Assembly (NCBI GenBank): GCA_032164245.1
Contig: JAVMKO010000004.1
Coordinates: 31,349,626-31,413,625 of the forward strand
Source: Sternotherus odoratus
Taxonomy: Eukaryota > Chordata > Testudines > Kinosternidae
Direction: 5' to 3'
DNA length: 64,000 bases
Made by a program: the position numbers and the translations under genes. The notes under the pieces are model-generated. The model was not told the origin of the DNA, searched no databases, and was given only the letters and a program-made list of their open reading frames with translations. Below are positions 1 to 11,565 of this stretch, in pieces (positions within the stretch are counted from its first letter, which is position 1; the number at the start of each line of letters is the position of its first letter).

Positions 1-1611
1 AGGTACAAAAAGTTTTAGAGCTACCATTTCATAGTGCCAAGTCATGATCCTCATATTCCATACTTGTGTGGGTCTTTCCACCTCTGCTCAAAATAAAAGT
101 ATCAGCAAGCTCCATGTTTCTCCCCCAGATCCTACGAAGCCTTTGCATTGTTCAGGGTTTGTGCTAGAGAAGGGGGTGAAGACTTGGCAGAACAGAGAGA
201 GGAAGGTGAGTGCTGAGATTAGGGCAAAAGGGGGCCCATTTAGTTTCTCTTGGACCTTTGGAAATTAGTCAACAAGAACAAAATATACAGCTTTTCAGCC
301 AGTCTACCAAGGAGCCAGGAGATGGTGATAAAAGCCACCCAAGTCCAGAGACATTGAGGAAGCACTGCTCCTCCACGTATATGACTGAGGGATCTGCTCA
401 GTTCCATTTTCCACAGAGGCAGCACAAGCCTACATGTGCTCTTATCCAAGAGCCTTCCCATGCATTTTTATGTGAGGAAGGAAGGGGATGACCTGGGCAA
501 CAGTGTGAAAACCCTTGAGAATCCATCCGTTTTTTTGTTAACTGCATTCTTCAGACTGTGATTATTATCTTTTGAAGCAACTAGAATATTCAAAGCCAGC
601 AATCCCCATTTTTTAATCAGACATAGTGCCACTGTTAAGTGATCCAAGTTACTTACCACTTCCATGATCCTAGATAATCTGCTTCTACAACATTCTCAAT
701 CCCATCGGTTCTGGAGGATATGGATTTTATGCCTTCTTCTTGTGGGCAAGATTGTGCTGTGGTTCTGTGCAGCTGTACAAGGCCGTATTGCTCAGCATCA
801 CATTATCAGCTTCTTCCTCACTCACTGCTTTTGAGAACTTTAATACTTTTTAATTAAAATTCTGCACTACCACGCTGACCAATTTAAAGATGGTCAATAT
901 CACCCAATCTCCATGGCAATGGAGTTTTAAGCTTACAGAGACATAATACATCCTTGTCAGTTGAAGACCTCCCATTAAGGGTGCATAGCTTAAAGATCAA
1001 ACTTTTTATTTAATTTGAGGCCCATATTTACTCACAGAGCACTATCCCCACAGATATAAAGTGCCTGATAAATTCTAAATTGAACTCAGAGTTTAAAGCA
1101 AACATGGATTTCTTGAAGCTTTTACTGCTCTACAAAATGACATAAGGTGAAGGTGGTGAGAGCCTAACTAAATAAGAAAAAAGCAGAAAATAGAATTTAT
1201 AACTGCTTCGAAAAATGTGGAATTATTTTTCCCCTTTCAGACCCAAAATTAAAATCTCAGAAATGGTAATGTGTGAGATGCATGAATAACGTATATGTCC
1301 ACCATATGAGTCTACTATATTACCAGTTAGTACTACTCAGAGATTACCTACGGCAAAGGGAACAGTACTTTCAGAAATGATAAAGCATAAGGTGTATAAT
1401 TCAAATCCCAAAGTTAATGGGTGCCTATCAACTTTGGTGGCCTTTGGATAAGGCATGGAGTAATGCTTCATCTAAAGAAGAATGTAATGAGAGGTACCAA
1501 AAATAATGAATGACATAGAAAAGGTCATTTGAGGGGCTCTATCAATCTCTCATAATACAAGAATAATGTAGTGGGGGATGCCCACTAAAATTGAAAGCCA
1601 CCAACTCTAAA
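1..1611. other. No gene or repeat recognised
   Basis: AT-rich sequence. The only open frames are short (under about 95 codons), overlap on both strands and show no domain, so I treat them as chance. No repeat family was recognised. Confidence 0.5.

Positions 1612-1697
<86 letters not shown>
1612..1697. repeat. (TG)n/(TA)n compound microsatellite
   Basis: About 18 bp of TG dinucleotides run directly into about 68 bp of uninterrupted TA dinucleotides. This is a simple repeat, expected to vary in length and to be hard to sequence accurately. Confidence 0.97.
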
Positions 1698-1702
<5 letters not shown>

Positions 1703-1756
1703 TGTTCACATAATTAGCCTTTAGAACAGTTTACAAGATCATAGGTTCAAGAATAG

Positions 1757-2410
1757 CATCCGTGTTAGTCTGTATCCGTAAAGAAAGCGAGGAATACTTG
1801 TAGCACCTTAGAGACTAACTACTTTATTTCAGCATAAGCTTTCGAGGGCTATAGCTCACTTCGTCGGATGCATAGAATGGAACATAAGTAAGATGCATTT
1901 ATACACACAGAAAGAAAGAAAAGAAAAAAAATTGTACATTAGCATACCAATTCTAAGAGGGCTGTTAAATGTAGATGGGTCATTATCAGTAGGAGAAAAA
2001 AAACCTTTTTGAAATGGATTTCTGTGTCAGGGAAATTAACTCAAGAAATGCAGTCAATTACTGTAATGAGCGAACCATTCACAAGTCCTATTTAGCCCCT
2101 GGTTAATTGCATCCAATTTGAAAATTAATTCCAGTTCCTCAGTTTCTCGTTGGATTCTGTTTTGGAAGTTTTTTTGTTTCAAAACTGAAACCATCAAATC
2201 TTTAATGGAATGGCCATGAAGATTGAAGTGTTCTCCTACTGGTTTTTGAATTTATGATTCCTGATGTCAGATTTGTGTCCATTTATTCTTTTGTGTAGAG
2301 ACTGGCCAGTTTGGCCAATGTACATAGCAGAGGGGCATTGCTGGCACATGGTGACATATATCACATTGGTCAATGTGCAGGTGAATGTGTGTCTAACAAC
2401 TTGTGTCAAC
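1757..2410 (-). mobile_element. Penelope-like retroelement relic, GIY-YIG endonuclease end
   Basis: Read on the minus strand, about 2400 to 2060 encodes a GIY-YIG-type endonuclease relic. The visible order is a CQQCPS cysteine pair, then MYIGQTGQSLHKRINGHKSD, the family's YIG core followed by the RINxH helix. A stop and frameshift follow the segment ending KFKNQ, after which the frame resumes with a Glu/Leu-rich tail. The 3' part (about 1870 to 1757) matches a terminal sequence I remember as abundant in turtles, in which a GATGAAGTGAGCT-like stretch precedes a TTAGTCTCTAAGG box. In Penelope elements this domain cuts target DNA for reverse-transcriptase-primed insertion. The reverse transcriptase is absent here, so this is a dead, 5'-truncated copy. 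The family call rests on the motif; the exact subfamily is not determined. Confidence 0.78.
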
Positions 2411-2735
2411 GTCTAACACCTTGGCAAAATTCCCAAAGGGATAGAAATGAGATTTTACTTCTTTTCTGACCCCTTTATGCTAGGTAAAAAAGCCCAAATG
2501 GAGCAAAGATCCTCTAAAAGCCCTGGAGCTATCCAATGGAGAATTCCCCTGTGTAGAAACTGAGATAAACTGATAGTCCACACCGCTGTTTCTGAGCATG
2601 CAGTGAGAGCAGGCCCTTTTCCCTCTGAATGACACATTAACTTTAAATATTAATAATTCAATGCCACCATTTTCTTCACTTACTGCTTTTTTAAAAAAGA
2701 GAGCAGAGGGGAGAGAGAGAGAATGTATCATATTA

Positions 2736-2805
2736 GGTCTGATCCAAAGTCCATTTAAGTCAGTATGAACCTTTCCCTCGATTTCAGTGGTCTTTGGATC
2801 AGACC
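2736..2805. mobile_element. 70-bp fold-back MITE with TATTA target duplication
   Basis: The two ends are inverted: GGTCTGATCCAAAG at the left and CTTTGGATCAGACC at the right, with the similarity continuing inward at lower identity. TATTA flanks both sides (2731-2735 and 2806-2810), as expected for a target-site duplication. The core resembles a sauropsid family that contains a 'TTGAAGTCAATGG'-like interior. There is no coding capacity, so it would depend on a transposase supplied elsewhere. The superfamily is not determined. Confidence 0.75.
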
Positions 2806-3568
2806 TATTATGACTGCCTCCACAATCTATGGTAGAAGACAACTACCCCATTCTGGTTATTCAAGGGAGCAGAGCTTGGTTCATGGGCACTGTGCAATGC
2901 TTGCTTACAAATATTCAGACCACACTGTAAGAGTTAGCCAATCAGGCAACAATCATATATGAGACTGTGTCCAGTCATAACAATTCATTTTTTAAAATAC
3001 TGAATGCTATAAATAAAATGCTCACAAACAAGTCAAAATGTGAAGAAAACATTCAGTAAATTGTTTTAGAGTAAAAAATAAATAAAAGAAACCTCCAAAT
3101 CTGATGGTGGATGATCATTTACAAACTGAAAACATCAAGAATTCATCATATGAGTTATTCATCATATGCGTTATTCTTTACCAATTACTTAGGCGGCTCT
3201 ATCTTCAAACATCGTACTAACGTGAATAGGATGTAAGCAGTAAAGAACTATGTAAAGAACTATGTAACAGTAAAGCACTACTTTAAAGGAACTATGTCAA
3301 TTTACATCAGCTGAAGACCTGCTTGAGGAGTCTGTAAACAGTAATATTATCTTAAGTTATGATTTCTTTTAATTTTATTGATTGATTGTTGATAGGATAC
3401 ATGCTTAAGCAACTTTAAGTTAATGGTAATTTTTTATGGGGCTATATATACTGCCTTAAGAACCATTCTCATTGTAAACACAATAATGTTCCCATCTTTA
3501 GACATTGAGTGAAGACTGCTGATTTGTTTATTTTTCTGGATATGATAGGGACTCTTGCTCAAACAGCC

Positions 3569-3949
3569 TGTAATAGAGTCTTCCTGCTGCCCCTCTTCTT
3601 GGGGCCCACTGGCTGCCCCAATAAAGCTGAGAGAGGCCTCAAGTGTGCAGCACCTGTGTCTTTATTTACAAAATGTTGTCCCACCACCGGTGGTGAGCTA
3701 TGTACAACACTTACCAGCCCAGTTGGCTTCTTCCTCAAACAGCACAGCCCTCAGCCAGGAAACTGACCTTACCCTGACCATTCCCCCTTGCCTTCTGGAT
3801 CCCTTCCAGCCTTAATAGCCCTCAGGCCAGCAGGTGCAGCCAATCCACAGGCCAGGCATCAGGCTTTCTCCAGCCCCAAATCATTTCCCCTGATTGGGAC
3901 TGGCTGAGCAGGGGCTAATTAGGTGCCCTTGCAGCAGCACCCTGCTACA
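3569..3949 (-). mobile_element. Solo LTR, 381 bp, TSD AGCC
   Basis: The segment starts TGTAATAG and ends GCTACA on the plus strand, so both ends have TG...CA polarity, and AGCC flanks it on both sides (3565-3568 and 3950-3953). On the minus strand it reads as a promoter-bearing LTR: TGTAGCAGGG start, a TATTAA box near 3817-3812 and an AATAAAG polyadenylation signal near 3666-3660. No internal retroviral or gypsy genes adjoin it, so it is the product of LTR-LTR recombination. A 4-bp TSD fits gypsy or some ERV groups; I cannot decide between them. Confidence 0.8.
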
Positions 3950-4041
3950 AGCCCTTCATTTCTATTTCCTTTTGGGGAATCTTTAGAAGAAAGGTCACCT
4001 TTCTTCCATTTTTCCCCCAAAGATAGCTGCAGAAAAAATAA

Positions 4042-4842
4042 TCTATATATATAAAAGTTAAATGGTGTATGCGTGCGTGAGTGTGTGCGTGTCCCTTACT
4101 CCTTCCACACCGTTTGAGCTAGAGACTTGAAATTTGGTACAATTATAGGCTTTAGGGTCCTAATCAGGGTAAGAATCGAAATTTTTTCAAATCTCACCTC
4201 TGACGCCCTCTAGGGGTGAAAATCTTTAACGCCCATTAACATCAGCTGGGCAGCAGGTTAACACTTGCTGTTCTCTGTGACATAGTTATGATGTAATAAT
4301 ACCCCCTCCAACGGACCCCGCACTCACTCAACTCTCTCCCCTCTCTCCCCCTCCAAGGCCCCCCCACTCGCTTAGCTCTCTCCCCCTCCAACAGACCCCG
4401 CATTCGCTCAGCTCTCTCCTCCCTGCCCCCCTCCAATGCCCCCCCCCACTCGCTCAGCTCACTCCACCCTCAGGTAAGAATCAAAATTTTAAAAAATCTC
4501 ACCCCCCTCCAATGCCCCCCCACTCGCTCAGCTCTCTCCCCCCTCCCCCCTCCAACGCCCCCCCACTCGCTCAGCTCTATCCCCCCTCCACCCCTCCAAC
4601 GGCCCCTGCACTCACTCAGCTCTCTCCCCTCTCCCCCATCCAACGGCCCTCACACTTGCTCAGCTCTCTCCCCCCTCAGGTAAGAATCAAAATTTTTTAA
4701 TATCTGCCCCCCCCCACCCACTCCAACAGCCCCCCCCACTCACTCAGCTCTCTCCCCCCTCCAACACCCCTCCCCCTCACTCAGCTCTCTCCCCCCTTCC
4801 GCCCCTCCAACGGACCCAAGCAACACCGGGTATTTTTGCTAG
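4042..4842 (+). mobile_element. Non-autonomous Helitron with internal pyrimidine array
   Basis: The element begins TCTATATATATAAAAG and ends TTTTTGCTAG. It is preceded by host A and followed by host T, the A|T insertion site of Helitrons. About 10 nt before the CTAG end is ACCCAAGCAACACCGGGT, whose ACCC/GGGT ends can form the short hairpin typical of a Helitron 3' end. The first 250 bp are shared with the opposite-strand copy ending at 18698, including CTTGAAATTTGGTAC and CTCACCTCTGACGCCC. Between about 4300 and 4815 lies an imperfect array of roughly 40-bp units rich in CCCCCTCCAA and CACTCGCTCAGCTCTCTCC. There is no Rep/helicase gene, so it is non-autonomous. Confidence 0.75.
4300..4815 (+). 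repeat. Pyrimidine-rich minisatellite inside the Helitron
   Basis: About ten imperfect units combine CTCCAACGGCCCC and CACTCGCTCAGCTCTC. The AGGTAAGAATCAAAATTTT segment recurs at about 4471, 4678 and, in diverged form, 4166, so larger blocks duplicated as well. The strand asymmetry (C/T on plus) is extreme. Apparent open frames across it are Pro/Ser-rich artefacts. Confidence 0.85.
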
Positions 4843-6345
4843 TATGTTATAAAAAAACAACACAGGTGTAGTTTGTTAGCAGTACTAATGGACAGAGGGG
4901 ACCAGCAGCTGATGGGAGTGGGGAATAAAAGAAGATAAAGCTTGAAGGAGCTGGTGGGGAAATGGAATTAATTTGATAGGTTGATTGTTACACTACAATG
5001 TAGTATAACATTTGGAATCTGGACACTAGATCATCTCATCACAAGTTAGACAGAACAATTGAATATTCATATTGGATCAGAACAAACATATATAGCCCAA
5101 ATTCTTGTGTAATTTTGATACACTGGAAGAGGTCTTAACACAGTCTTTTAGACATAAGTTATTGTGCTCTACCATTAGCCGCCTCCACAATAATATAACA
5201 AATGTAGGCAGGTGGGCCCCAAATGGAAGGCTGTGACTGACCCCCTCAGGGAAGTGAGGAGTTGTCAGATGGGCTGTGGCACCACAACTGGCTCTAGTGT
5301 GAAATCTCTGCTCTCCTTCTCACTGCTTCATGCAGTAGGTCCACTGCAACACATTTTTAAAAAATGCATGTATTTACGAGGCTGGCTCTTCCCTCTGCAG
5401 TTGCAACATATCCATCCTCAACTATAACCAAAACAGACTGAAGCTTTTCAAGTGGATGGATGAGCAGTTTCTGTGGGATTTAATTTGTGCTGATTTAGGT
5501 TCATGCTGCTGCTTCTCTCCTTTATTACAGCAACTTATTTTTTACTTAAATACAGACAGTCAATTTTAAAGGAATCCTCTTGCCTAAACCCTTGCTACTA
5601 GCTTTAATGTCATTAAATGTGGAAAATGCTGAGGACAGTACATCCCCTCAATAAATCAAAACATTTGACAGGTAAAGTTATTTTTAATAAACTTAAGCGT
5701 CGTGCAGTTTAGCAGTACATCATTATATTTGACAGTGTTGCCAAACATCATCCTGGATAGACCAGGGAAATGCAAGAGTTATCAACTCTTCTCACTCTTA
5801 TTACCTTTCAAAAAGTCTCTGAATTCTTTATTTAATCTCCTTGAAGACTCACTTTGTGCTCCATATGTACATATTCAACACCATCATTGTGCTGCTCTAT
5901 GGAGTTTTCAGTTCTTCCCCTTTTTATGTAGATACTCTATTTACATGTTTGGTTATCTCCTCAGGGAGATAGAAGAATGGGTTTGTTCACAGATATCGCC
6001 ATGTTATTAAGAGTGCATATTCCACCCATTAGCTATGAAAGTATGGCTAATTTCACTGATCACCTGTTAGACAGTTTGTGTCTGATGGTTCCAAGACTCT
6101 GCCTAACTGCATGCTGGCCTTAGTCGTCAGTAAAACCACTTCAGTGCAACTGTTAGGACTCCCTCGGTCTCCTGAACCCCTCCTTGTCTTCACCCTCATT
6201 AGCTAGGTTCATTAATTTGCATCCCCCCCCCAGCATATATGTCACATCTCATGGTTGTGGGGCATACAACATGGAATATCTCATCCTATTAACATTCTTT
6301 ATTGCATATTGTGGTCTCCCACTGTTCTGATGTTGGCACCAGATA
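4843..6345. other. No gene recognised
   Basis: Mixed AT-rich DNA without a recognised element. Short frames at 5212-5427 and 5702-6010 have no domain and no codon pattern that I can defend. Confidence 0.4.
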
Positions 6346-6348
6346 TTA

Positions 6349-6867
6349 GAGCTGGTCAGAACATGGTTTCCCCACCCACTGTGCACACTGAAAATGTCAA
6401 CTTTGAGATGAAAAATTGATAACAGAAAATTTGCAGGTGTAAACTGAACATTTTGATTTGAAAATATCACTGCAGTGATTTGTAGGTGTAGTTTGGATGC
6501 TTCAGGTCCCCATTCTCGCTTATGGGCTGGAATCCCTAGTGAGATTACATCTTCTGTAATGCAGCAGGATCTCTTATCCTGCTAAATCACTAGGGTTATT
6601 CCTGTCCATGGTATATCATGGACAATGTAATCCAGTGTGTGTGTGCAGGGGGGGACCTGACCCCTAGAGGAGAATTGGGACATAAGGCAACTAAAACACA
6701 ACTCCCATAAGGCACTGCAGCAGCCTTTCTGAAGTGAAAGTTTTTGGGTATTTTCATCAAAAAAAAATTTATCAAAGTTTTCTGGAGAAAGCAGATATTT
6801 TTCACCTACAAAAACTCATTGATCAAAACCTCAATTTTCCAGCTGATGGGGATTTTGTAAACCAGTC
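6349..6867. mobile_element. Harbinger-like MITE, candidate TSD TTA
   Basis: The left end is GAGCTGGTCAGA and the right end, read in reverse, is GACTGGTTTACA, an imperfect terminal inverted repeat. TTA sits on both sides (6346-6348 and 6868-6870), which suits the TWA target preference of PIF/Harbinger. The interior resembles a turtle repeat I remember, including AAAAATTTATC-type runs and an AACACAACTCCCATAAGGCA segment. It is non-coding. The identity of the inverted repeat is modest, so the boundaries are tentative. Confidence 0.5.
6534..6595. repeat. Nested hairpin
   Basis: The outer arms CCCTAGTGA and TCACTAGGG enclose an inner perfect stem AGCAGGAT / ATCCTGCT with a 5-nt loop. It lies inside the MITE above and probably belongs to it. 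Confidence 0.8.
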
Positions 6868-6870
6868 TTA

Positions 6871-9800
6871 CCAGGTACTTAAATAGTCAAAATGCCCTCA
6901 TCGGGATGACTGTAGTGGAGCGAAGGGCACTGTTATGTGGTACACTTTTTTGAGGGTGGTGGGCAAAGAGTCAAGCTCACAAGAAGTAACTTCTCATCAG
7001 AGAGAAAGAAGGATACAAACTATTGGACAGGATGAGTTTTCTGTGAGAAATCATGTGTGATTGGTCTTGTATCTGCATGGTGTGCATAATATTCAACTCA
7101 CCAAGGATGAATCCAGACAATGGCTCCATTCTCAAATGCTGAATAGAGGAAGACTTGAACAGCACATAAGAATTGCAGCCACTATAAACTGAAGCTGTGT
7201 CTCAGTCAGTATCTTTCTCTGTCTTACACACACACCGCATGATTCCTATGCCAGGAGGCAGTGTATTTCCGCCCAGAAATGTGTATGTGACAACTGCTCT
7301 CTCCCTCTTGGATGAAAAATGACTTTTGGAATTCCTGCCTGATTTCCAGTTGACTATTTCTGTTCATAGGGAAGCTGTCTATTATGTAGCTCTCCTCACT
7401 GTAACATTGAATACATTTTCAAGTCAGCAAATTGGCTGATAACAGTGGTGTCTCCAACACTCTTCTGGAAGTGGTGGCCCTGAGGTACTGAGCAGGCATG
7501 CTCCTGTGTGTGTTGCCCAGATCAGCCCACAGCCATCATGTGATGGCTTCTGGAGACCATGTACTGTGATGCTTCCTTGTATCCCTGGACTACCTAGGTG
7601 AGGTTAAGAAAAATGGTCCTTTCCTCAGAGATTCTTTGCCAAGGATATAAAAGCCTATTTTTTCTGTGAGCCAGGACAGGCCTTGTCTTCCTTCTCTCCC
7701 TCACCAGCACCAGCATGTACCACCTAACAAAGTTAGGTGTTGTGCTGCAGCTGTGGTGGCTGAAGCCACCATTTAGAAATGTCACACCCAGGATGCATCT
7801 CTGTCATGTGTTTATCTAACCTAATGCCTTCTACCAGCCCAGTTCTAGCCCAAAAAAATCAACAGATTGTTCTTGCTCTTGCTCTCTCATCATGTGTTCT
7901 TGGATGTTTAGGGCATTTAAAAAAAATCAGTTACCAGTCAGATTCCTGGGTGTGTGATACACAGAACTACCAATGAGTGACTGACAAAGAGAATAAGTTA
8001 CTCAGACACCACTTGCAGGCTTAGTCCTGCCCCTGCCATAACAGAATCATCCACAGCTGGATGAATGCATGGGGCCCTTGGAGCAAACATGAGAATCCTA
8101 ATATGGCACCCCAGCCCACACTCTGTAGAAGTAAATAGGGGGTGCTCTAAGGTAAACAAAATGCTTTGGGGACTTGGGCACAAGCAACAATCTGTCCTGA
8201 AGAACTGCTGCATGCCCAAAAATGTGCCAAGTCTTATGGGAGTGCATAGCAGGCCATTTGAGCCAATGAGAGCTTTTGAAAATATCGGCAGCTGAACATA
8301 AGTGGACAAGGATATGTGATTTGTAATAAGTTTGGTTTACAGAGAGAGGATAATAATTCCCACACTCTGCTAGCTGTCCACTGAGACAACTGAGTTAATA
8401 AACAAAAAGTTCATAATCTAAATTTAATAGATTTAATTCCTTGGGCAAGGTAGTGCTATGAGAGTGTTTAAAATGGTCTTTTCTCAGCACAATCAATAAA
8501 GCTTTCACAGAAAGATTGGTTCTGTTCCAAAGATTTCTTTAACAATTTCCATAGAACTCTCACATGCCAAATAATATTTTATCTCGGTTTCTTATTTTAC
8601 AACCCCTCCCACATCCACTTCCTCTAAACCTGTCTGTAGCCAAAAGTTAACAAACTTATTTAAACTTCAAACATAAAAGAATTCTGAGTTAAGGTTAATA
8701 ATCAAACCTGACACTGCATAGCAATGCATTCTTTTTTGGGGGGTGGGGGGAGGAGTGTTTCTTTTAAACAGGGTGTACTCTGTAGCTAGGTTGATAAGGA
8801 AATACAGTTTCAGCATAAATTACAATGCTTGCCATATCATCATCATATTTGCAAAGTGTGTGAGAGAACTGGTTACTTACCTCTTTGATGGCAGGATCCA
8901 TGTTAAGATGAGTTTCTTCCGTGTATTGGTCAGGATCAGATGAACCTATCGACTGTGTTTCTCCTCGTATTAAGGCCCAAAGAACTTGTACTTAACAAGT
9001 AGATTATTTTTCTTAAATCCCTTTGATAATGAGATACAATAATTTGGCCATGAGACACATTCTGTGTTCTTCAGTGGTCTGGTCTGCCCTCACAGTCCAT
9101 AATCCTGCTTTCCAAAACTGAGAACAACCTTTGGTCTCTGAAGCCACACAGCATCCAAACTAAAGCTCTATCATTACAAGATAAAGAAAATCCCAAATGA
9201 AAGGCACCAAAAATTCTCTAATTTCACAATACAGGCACCATAAGGTTCTATGGTCAGGATTATACAAAGCTTTTCCCCAGGCTGCAGGAGTATCAGCTCA
9301 CTACCACCAAATGGTGACATCTAAGGTATTAGGGAGACCATATCCTCCAAAACCAAAGCCCCAAATAGCAAAGCAGCCATCTGTTTGAGTTTCATATTCT
9401 CATTCCACTTCTCACTGCAAAGATTACCTTGACTTGCCTACCTACTTGCTCTATTATTGCTCCTCTCCAGCACCTTATAGACCTCTATTGTACAGACCGT
9501 CCCATGCTCCTTCTTTGCTCTCTCTGTTAAGTGACCCATGATAGATTTTTCCTCTAATCCAGACTCTGGAGATCCTGCCCATAAAGCTACAGCTGCTATT
9601 CTGGAGACAGGTAACTTATTACATCACCCACCACCAGTCCTCCCAGCAGTCCTAACTGTCCTAGCCACCAGCTACTAGAATCCTTCTGGACTACAACCTC
9701 TAGAATGTGTTGGGTTCTGGGCTGAATTTTGATACAGAAGAGTGCGGGGCCTCAGCCTGCCCTCAGTAGGCCACCACAACCTGCTGTAGTGCAAAGGGGA

Positions 9801-10314
9801 GGCTTATTAATCATTCTGAAATTTATGTACAGATAACATTTAAGGAATTACGTATCCACAGGAAATTATATTCTCAAAGCCTTAGAGTTAAGGTAGAAAA
9901 CCAGGAAGTGATGTGTCTTAGGTTACTTTTAAATCAGAGGTAACACACAGTTATTTCTCCATTTGGTCATTTTTGTATTGAGCATTGTCTGTCTCACAAT
10001 GGAAGCCTATCTACAGACTGAGCCCAATACCAGTCATGTGGTTGCAAAGCCAACAAGACTGGACATTTACAGGAAGAAGTACATGGCAGGAGGGGATCCT
10101 GTTTACAAGTCAAGACAATAGATTGTGAGGATATAGATAAGAGTGAAGAGGTATTCTCCAGCTCCTTCACCTAGGAAACAAGATAACCATGTCTGGTCTC
10201 ATGTGAAAGGGATTACAGCCTGCCTGGCTATAAAGCGCTAGTGAGCAATACTTTATTAGACATGAGTGTCTTATTAATAAAGTCTAGAATACTAGTTATG
10301 ATTCTATTCCATAT
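6871..10314. other. No gene recognised
   Basis: No domain-bearing frame or clear transposon end was found. Minor items are an 8-bp stem with a 3-nt loop at about 7721-7739 and a poly-G/T patch near 8735-8752. Frames at 7998-8309 and 8065-8295 overlap each other on opposite strands and are best treated as chance. Confidence 0.4.
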
Positions 10315-10430
10315 TGTGACAGATCGCCGTCTCACCCCTCTCAGGAACACGCAAGAAACCCTTTTTTGCTCCAAACAGTGCTCTTTAATTTACAGTGCAG
10401 GACCCCACCACCAATATATACAGCTTAAAA

Positions 10431-10528
10431 CAGCTCATTAATACCCAGCTCTCAACAGCTCGTTAATACCCAGCTCTCAACAGCTCGTTAATACCCAGCT
10501 CTCAACAGCTCGTTAATACCCAGCTCTG
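10431..10528. repeat. 25-bp minisatellite, 4 units
   Basis: Four units of CAGCTCGTTAATACCCAGCT plus CTCAA, nearly identical to each other, lie inside the solo LTR. The low divergence between units, compared with the age of the surrounding sequence, suggests recent slippage or homogenisation. Confidence 0.95.
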
Positions 10529-10636
10529 AATACAGCACTCTAAGCAGGTACAGGGGGAGGCTGAGTCCACTACCCCCGGTTGGGACCTCCTCCCCAACTG
10601 CACCCGCAGAGTGAGTATTGGGATAGCTCAAAAAAC

Positions 10637-10750
10637 ACACTCAGCTCTTGATAGCTCAACACTCAGCTCTTGATAGCTCAACACTCAGCTCTTGATAGCT
10701 CAACACTCAGCTCTTGATAGCTCAACACACACACACAGCTCTGAATAGCT
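10637..10750. repeat. 22-bp minisatellite, 4-5 units
   Basis: Units of ACTCAGCTCTTGATAGCTCA plus AC repeat four times and end in a CA-rich variant. The CAGCTC core is shared with the 25-bp array 110 bp away, so both probably grew from one ancestral motif in the LTR. Confidence 0.95.
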
Positions 10751-10938
10751 CATGCCACCACCACCGGGCTTCCTTCCTGGCAGCCTATATCCCCCAGAGG
10801 AGGCTGCCAGGTGCAACTCATGCAGGCTGATTGGCCTGCACCTCAGGTGGCTAATTAGCCTTCCTGCCAGGGAGGTTTGCAGAGGGCTTTTCTCCCTCTT
10901 AAAGGGGCGGCAGGCTGGGTCAAGCCCACCCTGCCACA

Positions 10939-11461
10939 ATATGTAACCCTTTCTTTCTAGTACTATTTCTTGCTATCACTGGAATTTCTATACTTGTTAA
11001 ATAAACTTTTTTATTTTTACTATATCAGAACATAAGTGCTGTATGTTAAGCAGTGATCTGAGGTATAAATGGTAATATGGTGTGTACCTCTTTTTTGGCA
11101 GCAGCAAATTTGTATCACTGTAAGTGTAATAGGGGCTGGACACTCCAGGCAGATGCTCAAAGAGCTCAGAAATTTGCAGTGTGCCTATCATTAAGCTATA
11201 GAGAAAGAATTGGCCTTGAGTGGAGCGCCTGTGTTGTCTGACCAATGGAGTCCGGGAGCTGACAATCATCAAGCACAGACAAAACTTCCTCATACTTATA
11301 GCAAGTGATAGCGAGGTACCTCTCAACCCTGGGTACCTCTGAGAAGTGTCACACTAGTAGAGTTTCCTGCTCTTCCAGTGTGTTTCACAGTGTAGAAATT
11401 TGACCTTGAAATAAGAATTTGTCCCACTGTGAATGAGTTTTAAAATTCAACATTATGTATT
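10939..11461. other. No gene recognised
   Basis: Nothing identifiable. A minus-strand frame at 10997-11326 lacks any recognisable domain. Confidence 0.4.
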
Positions 11462-11565
11462 AATTTTATTACAGTAGCTCCAAGGAACCCCAATAGTGGC
11501 CAGGATCCCATTGTTCTAGACACTGTACAAACAGAACAAACAGACCATGGCCCAAAGAGCTATTT
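11462..11565. repeat. Sauropsid SINE-like tail repeat
   Basis: A TTACAGTAGC...GACACTGTACAAAC arrangement matches a widespread amniote interspersed repeat remembered as 'gcgcctaggagcccc...gctgtacaaacac'. Related copies lie at 13018-13075 (other orientation) and 40672-40775. Non-coding and diverged. Confidence 0.6.

Larger units (their letters stand above)
10315..10938 (-). mobile_element. Solo LTR, 624 bp, TSD ATAT, with minisatellites
   Basis: The plus-strand ends are TGTGACAG and TGCCACA, and ATAT flanks both sides (10311-10314 and 10939-10942). Read on the minus strand the LTR starts TGTGGCAGGG and ends CTGTCACA. A GGGGGATATAGG promoter-like box lies near 10797-10786, and an ATTAAA signal near 10390 could end the transcript. 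Two tandem arrays occupy the middle. No internal retroelement genes are attached, so it is solo. The superfamily (ERV or gypsy) is undetermined. Confidence 0.8.

Noticed and set aside
1757..1870. Initially read as a tRNA-derived SINE
   Set aside because: The same sequence is continuous with the GIY-YIG endonuclease region on the minus strand, so it is the terminus of a Penelope-like element.
4242..4700. Ser/Pro-rich or Arg/Glu-rich frames
   Set aside because: They lie entirely in the Helitron's pyrimidine array.
4300..4815. CRISPR-like regular repeats
   Set aside because: Units are imperfect, lack unique spacers and lie in eukaryotic DNA; this is a minisatellite.
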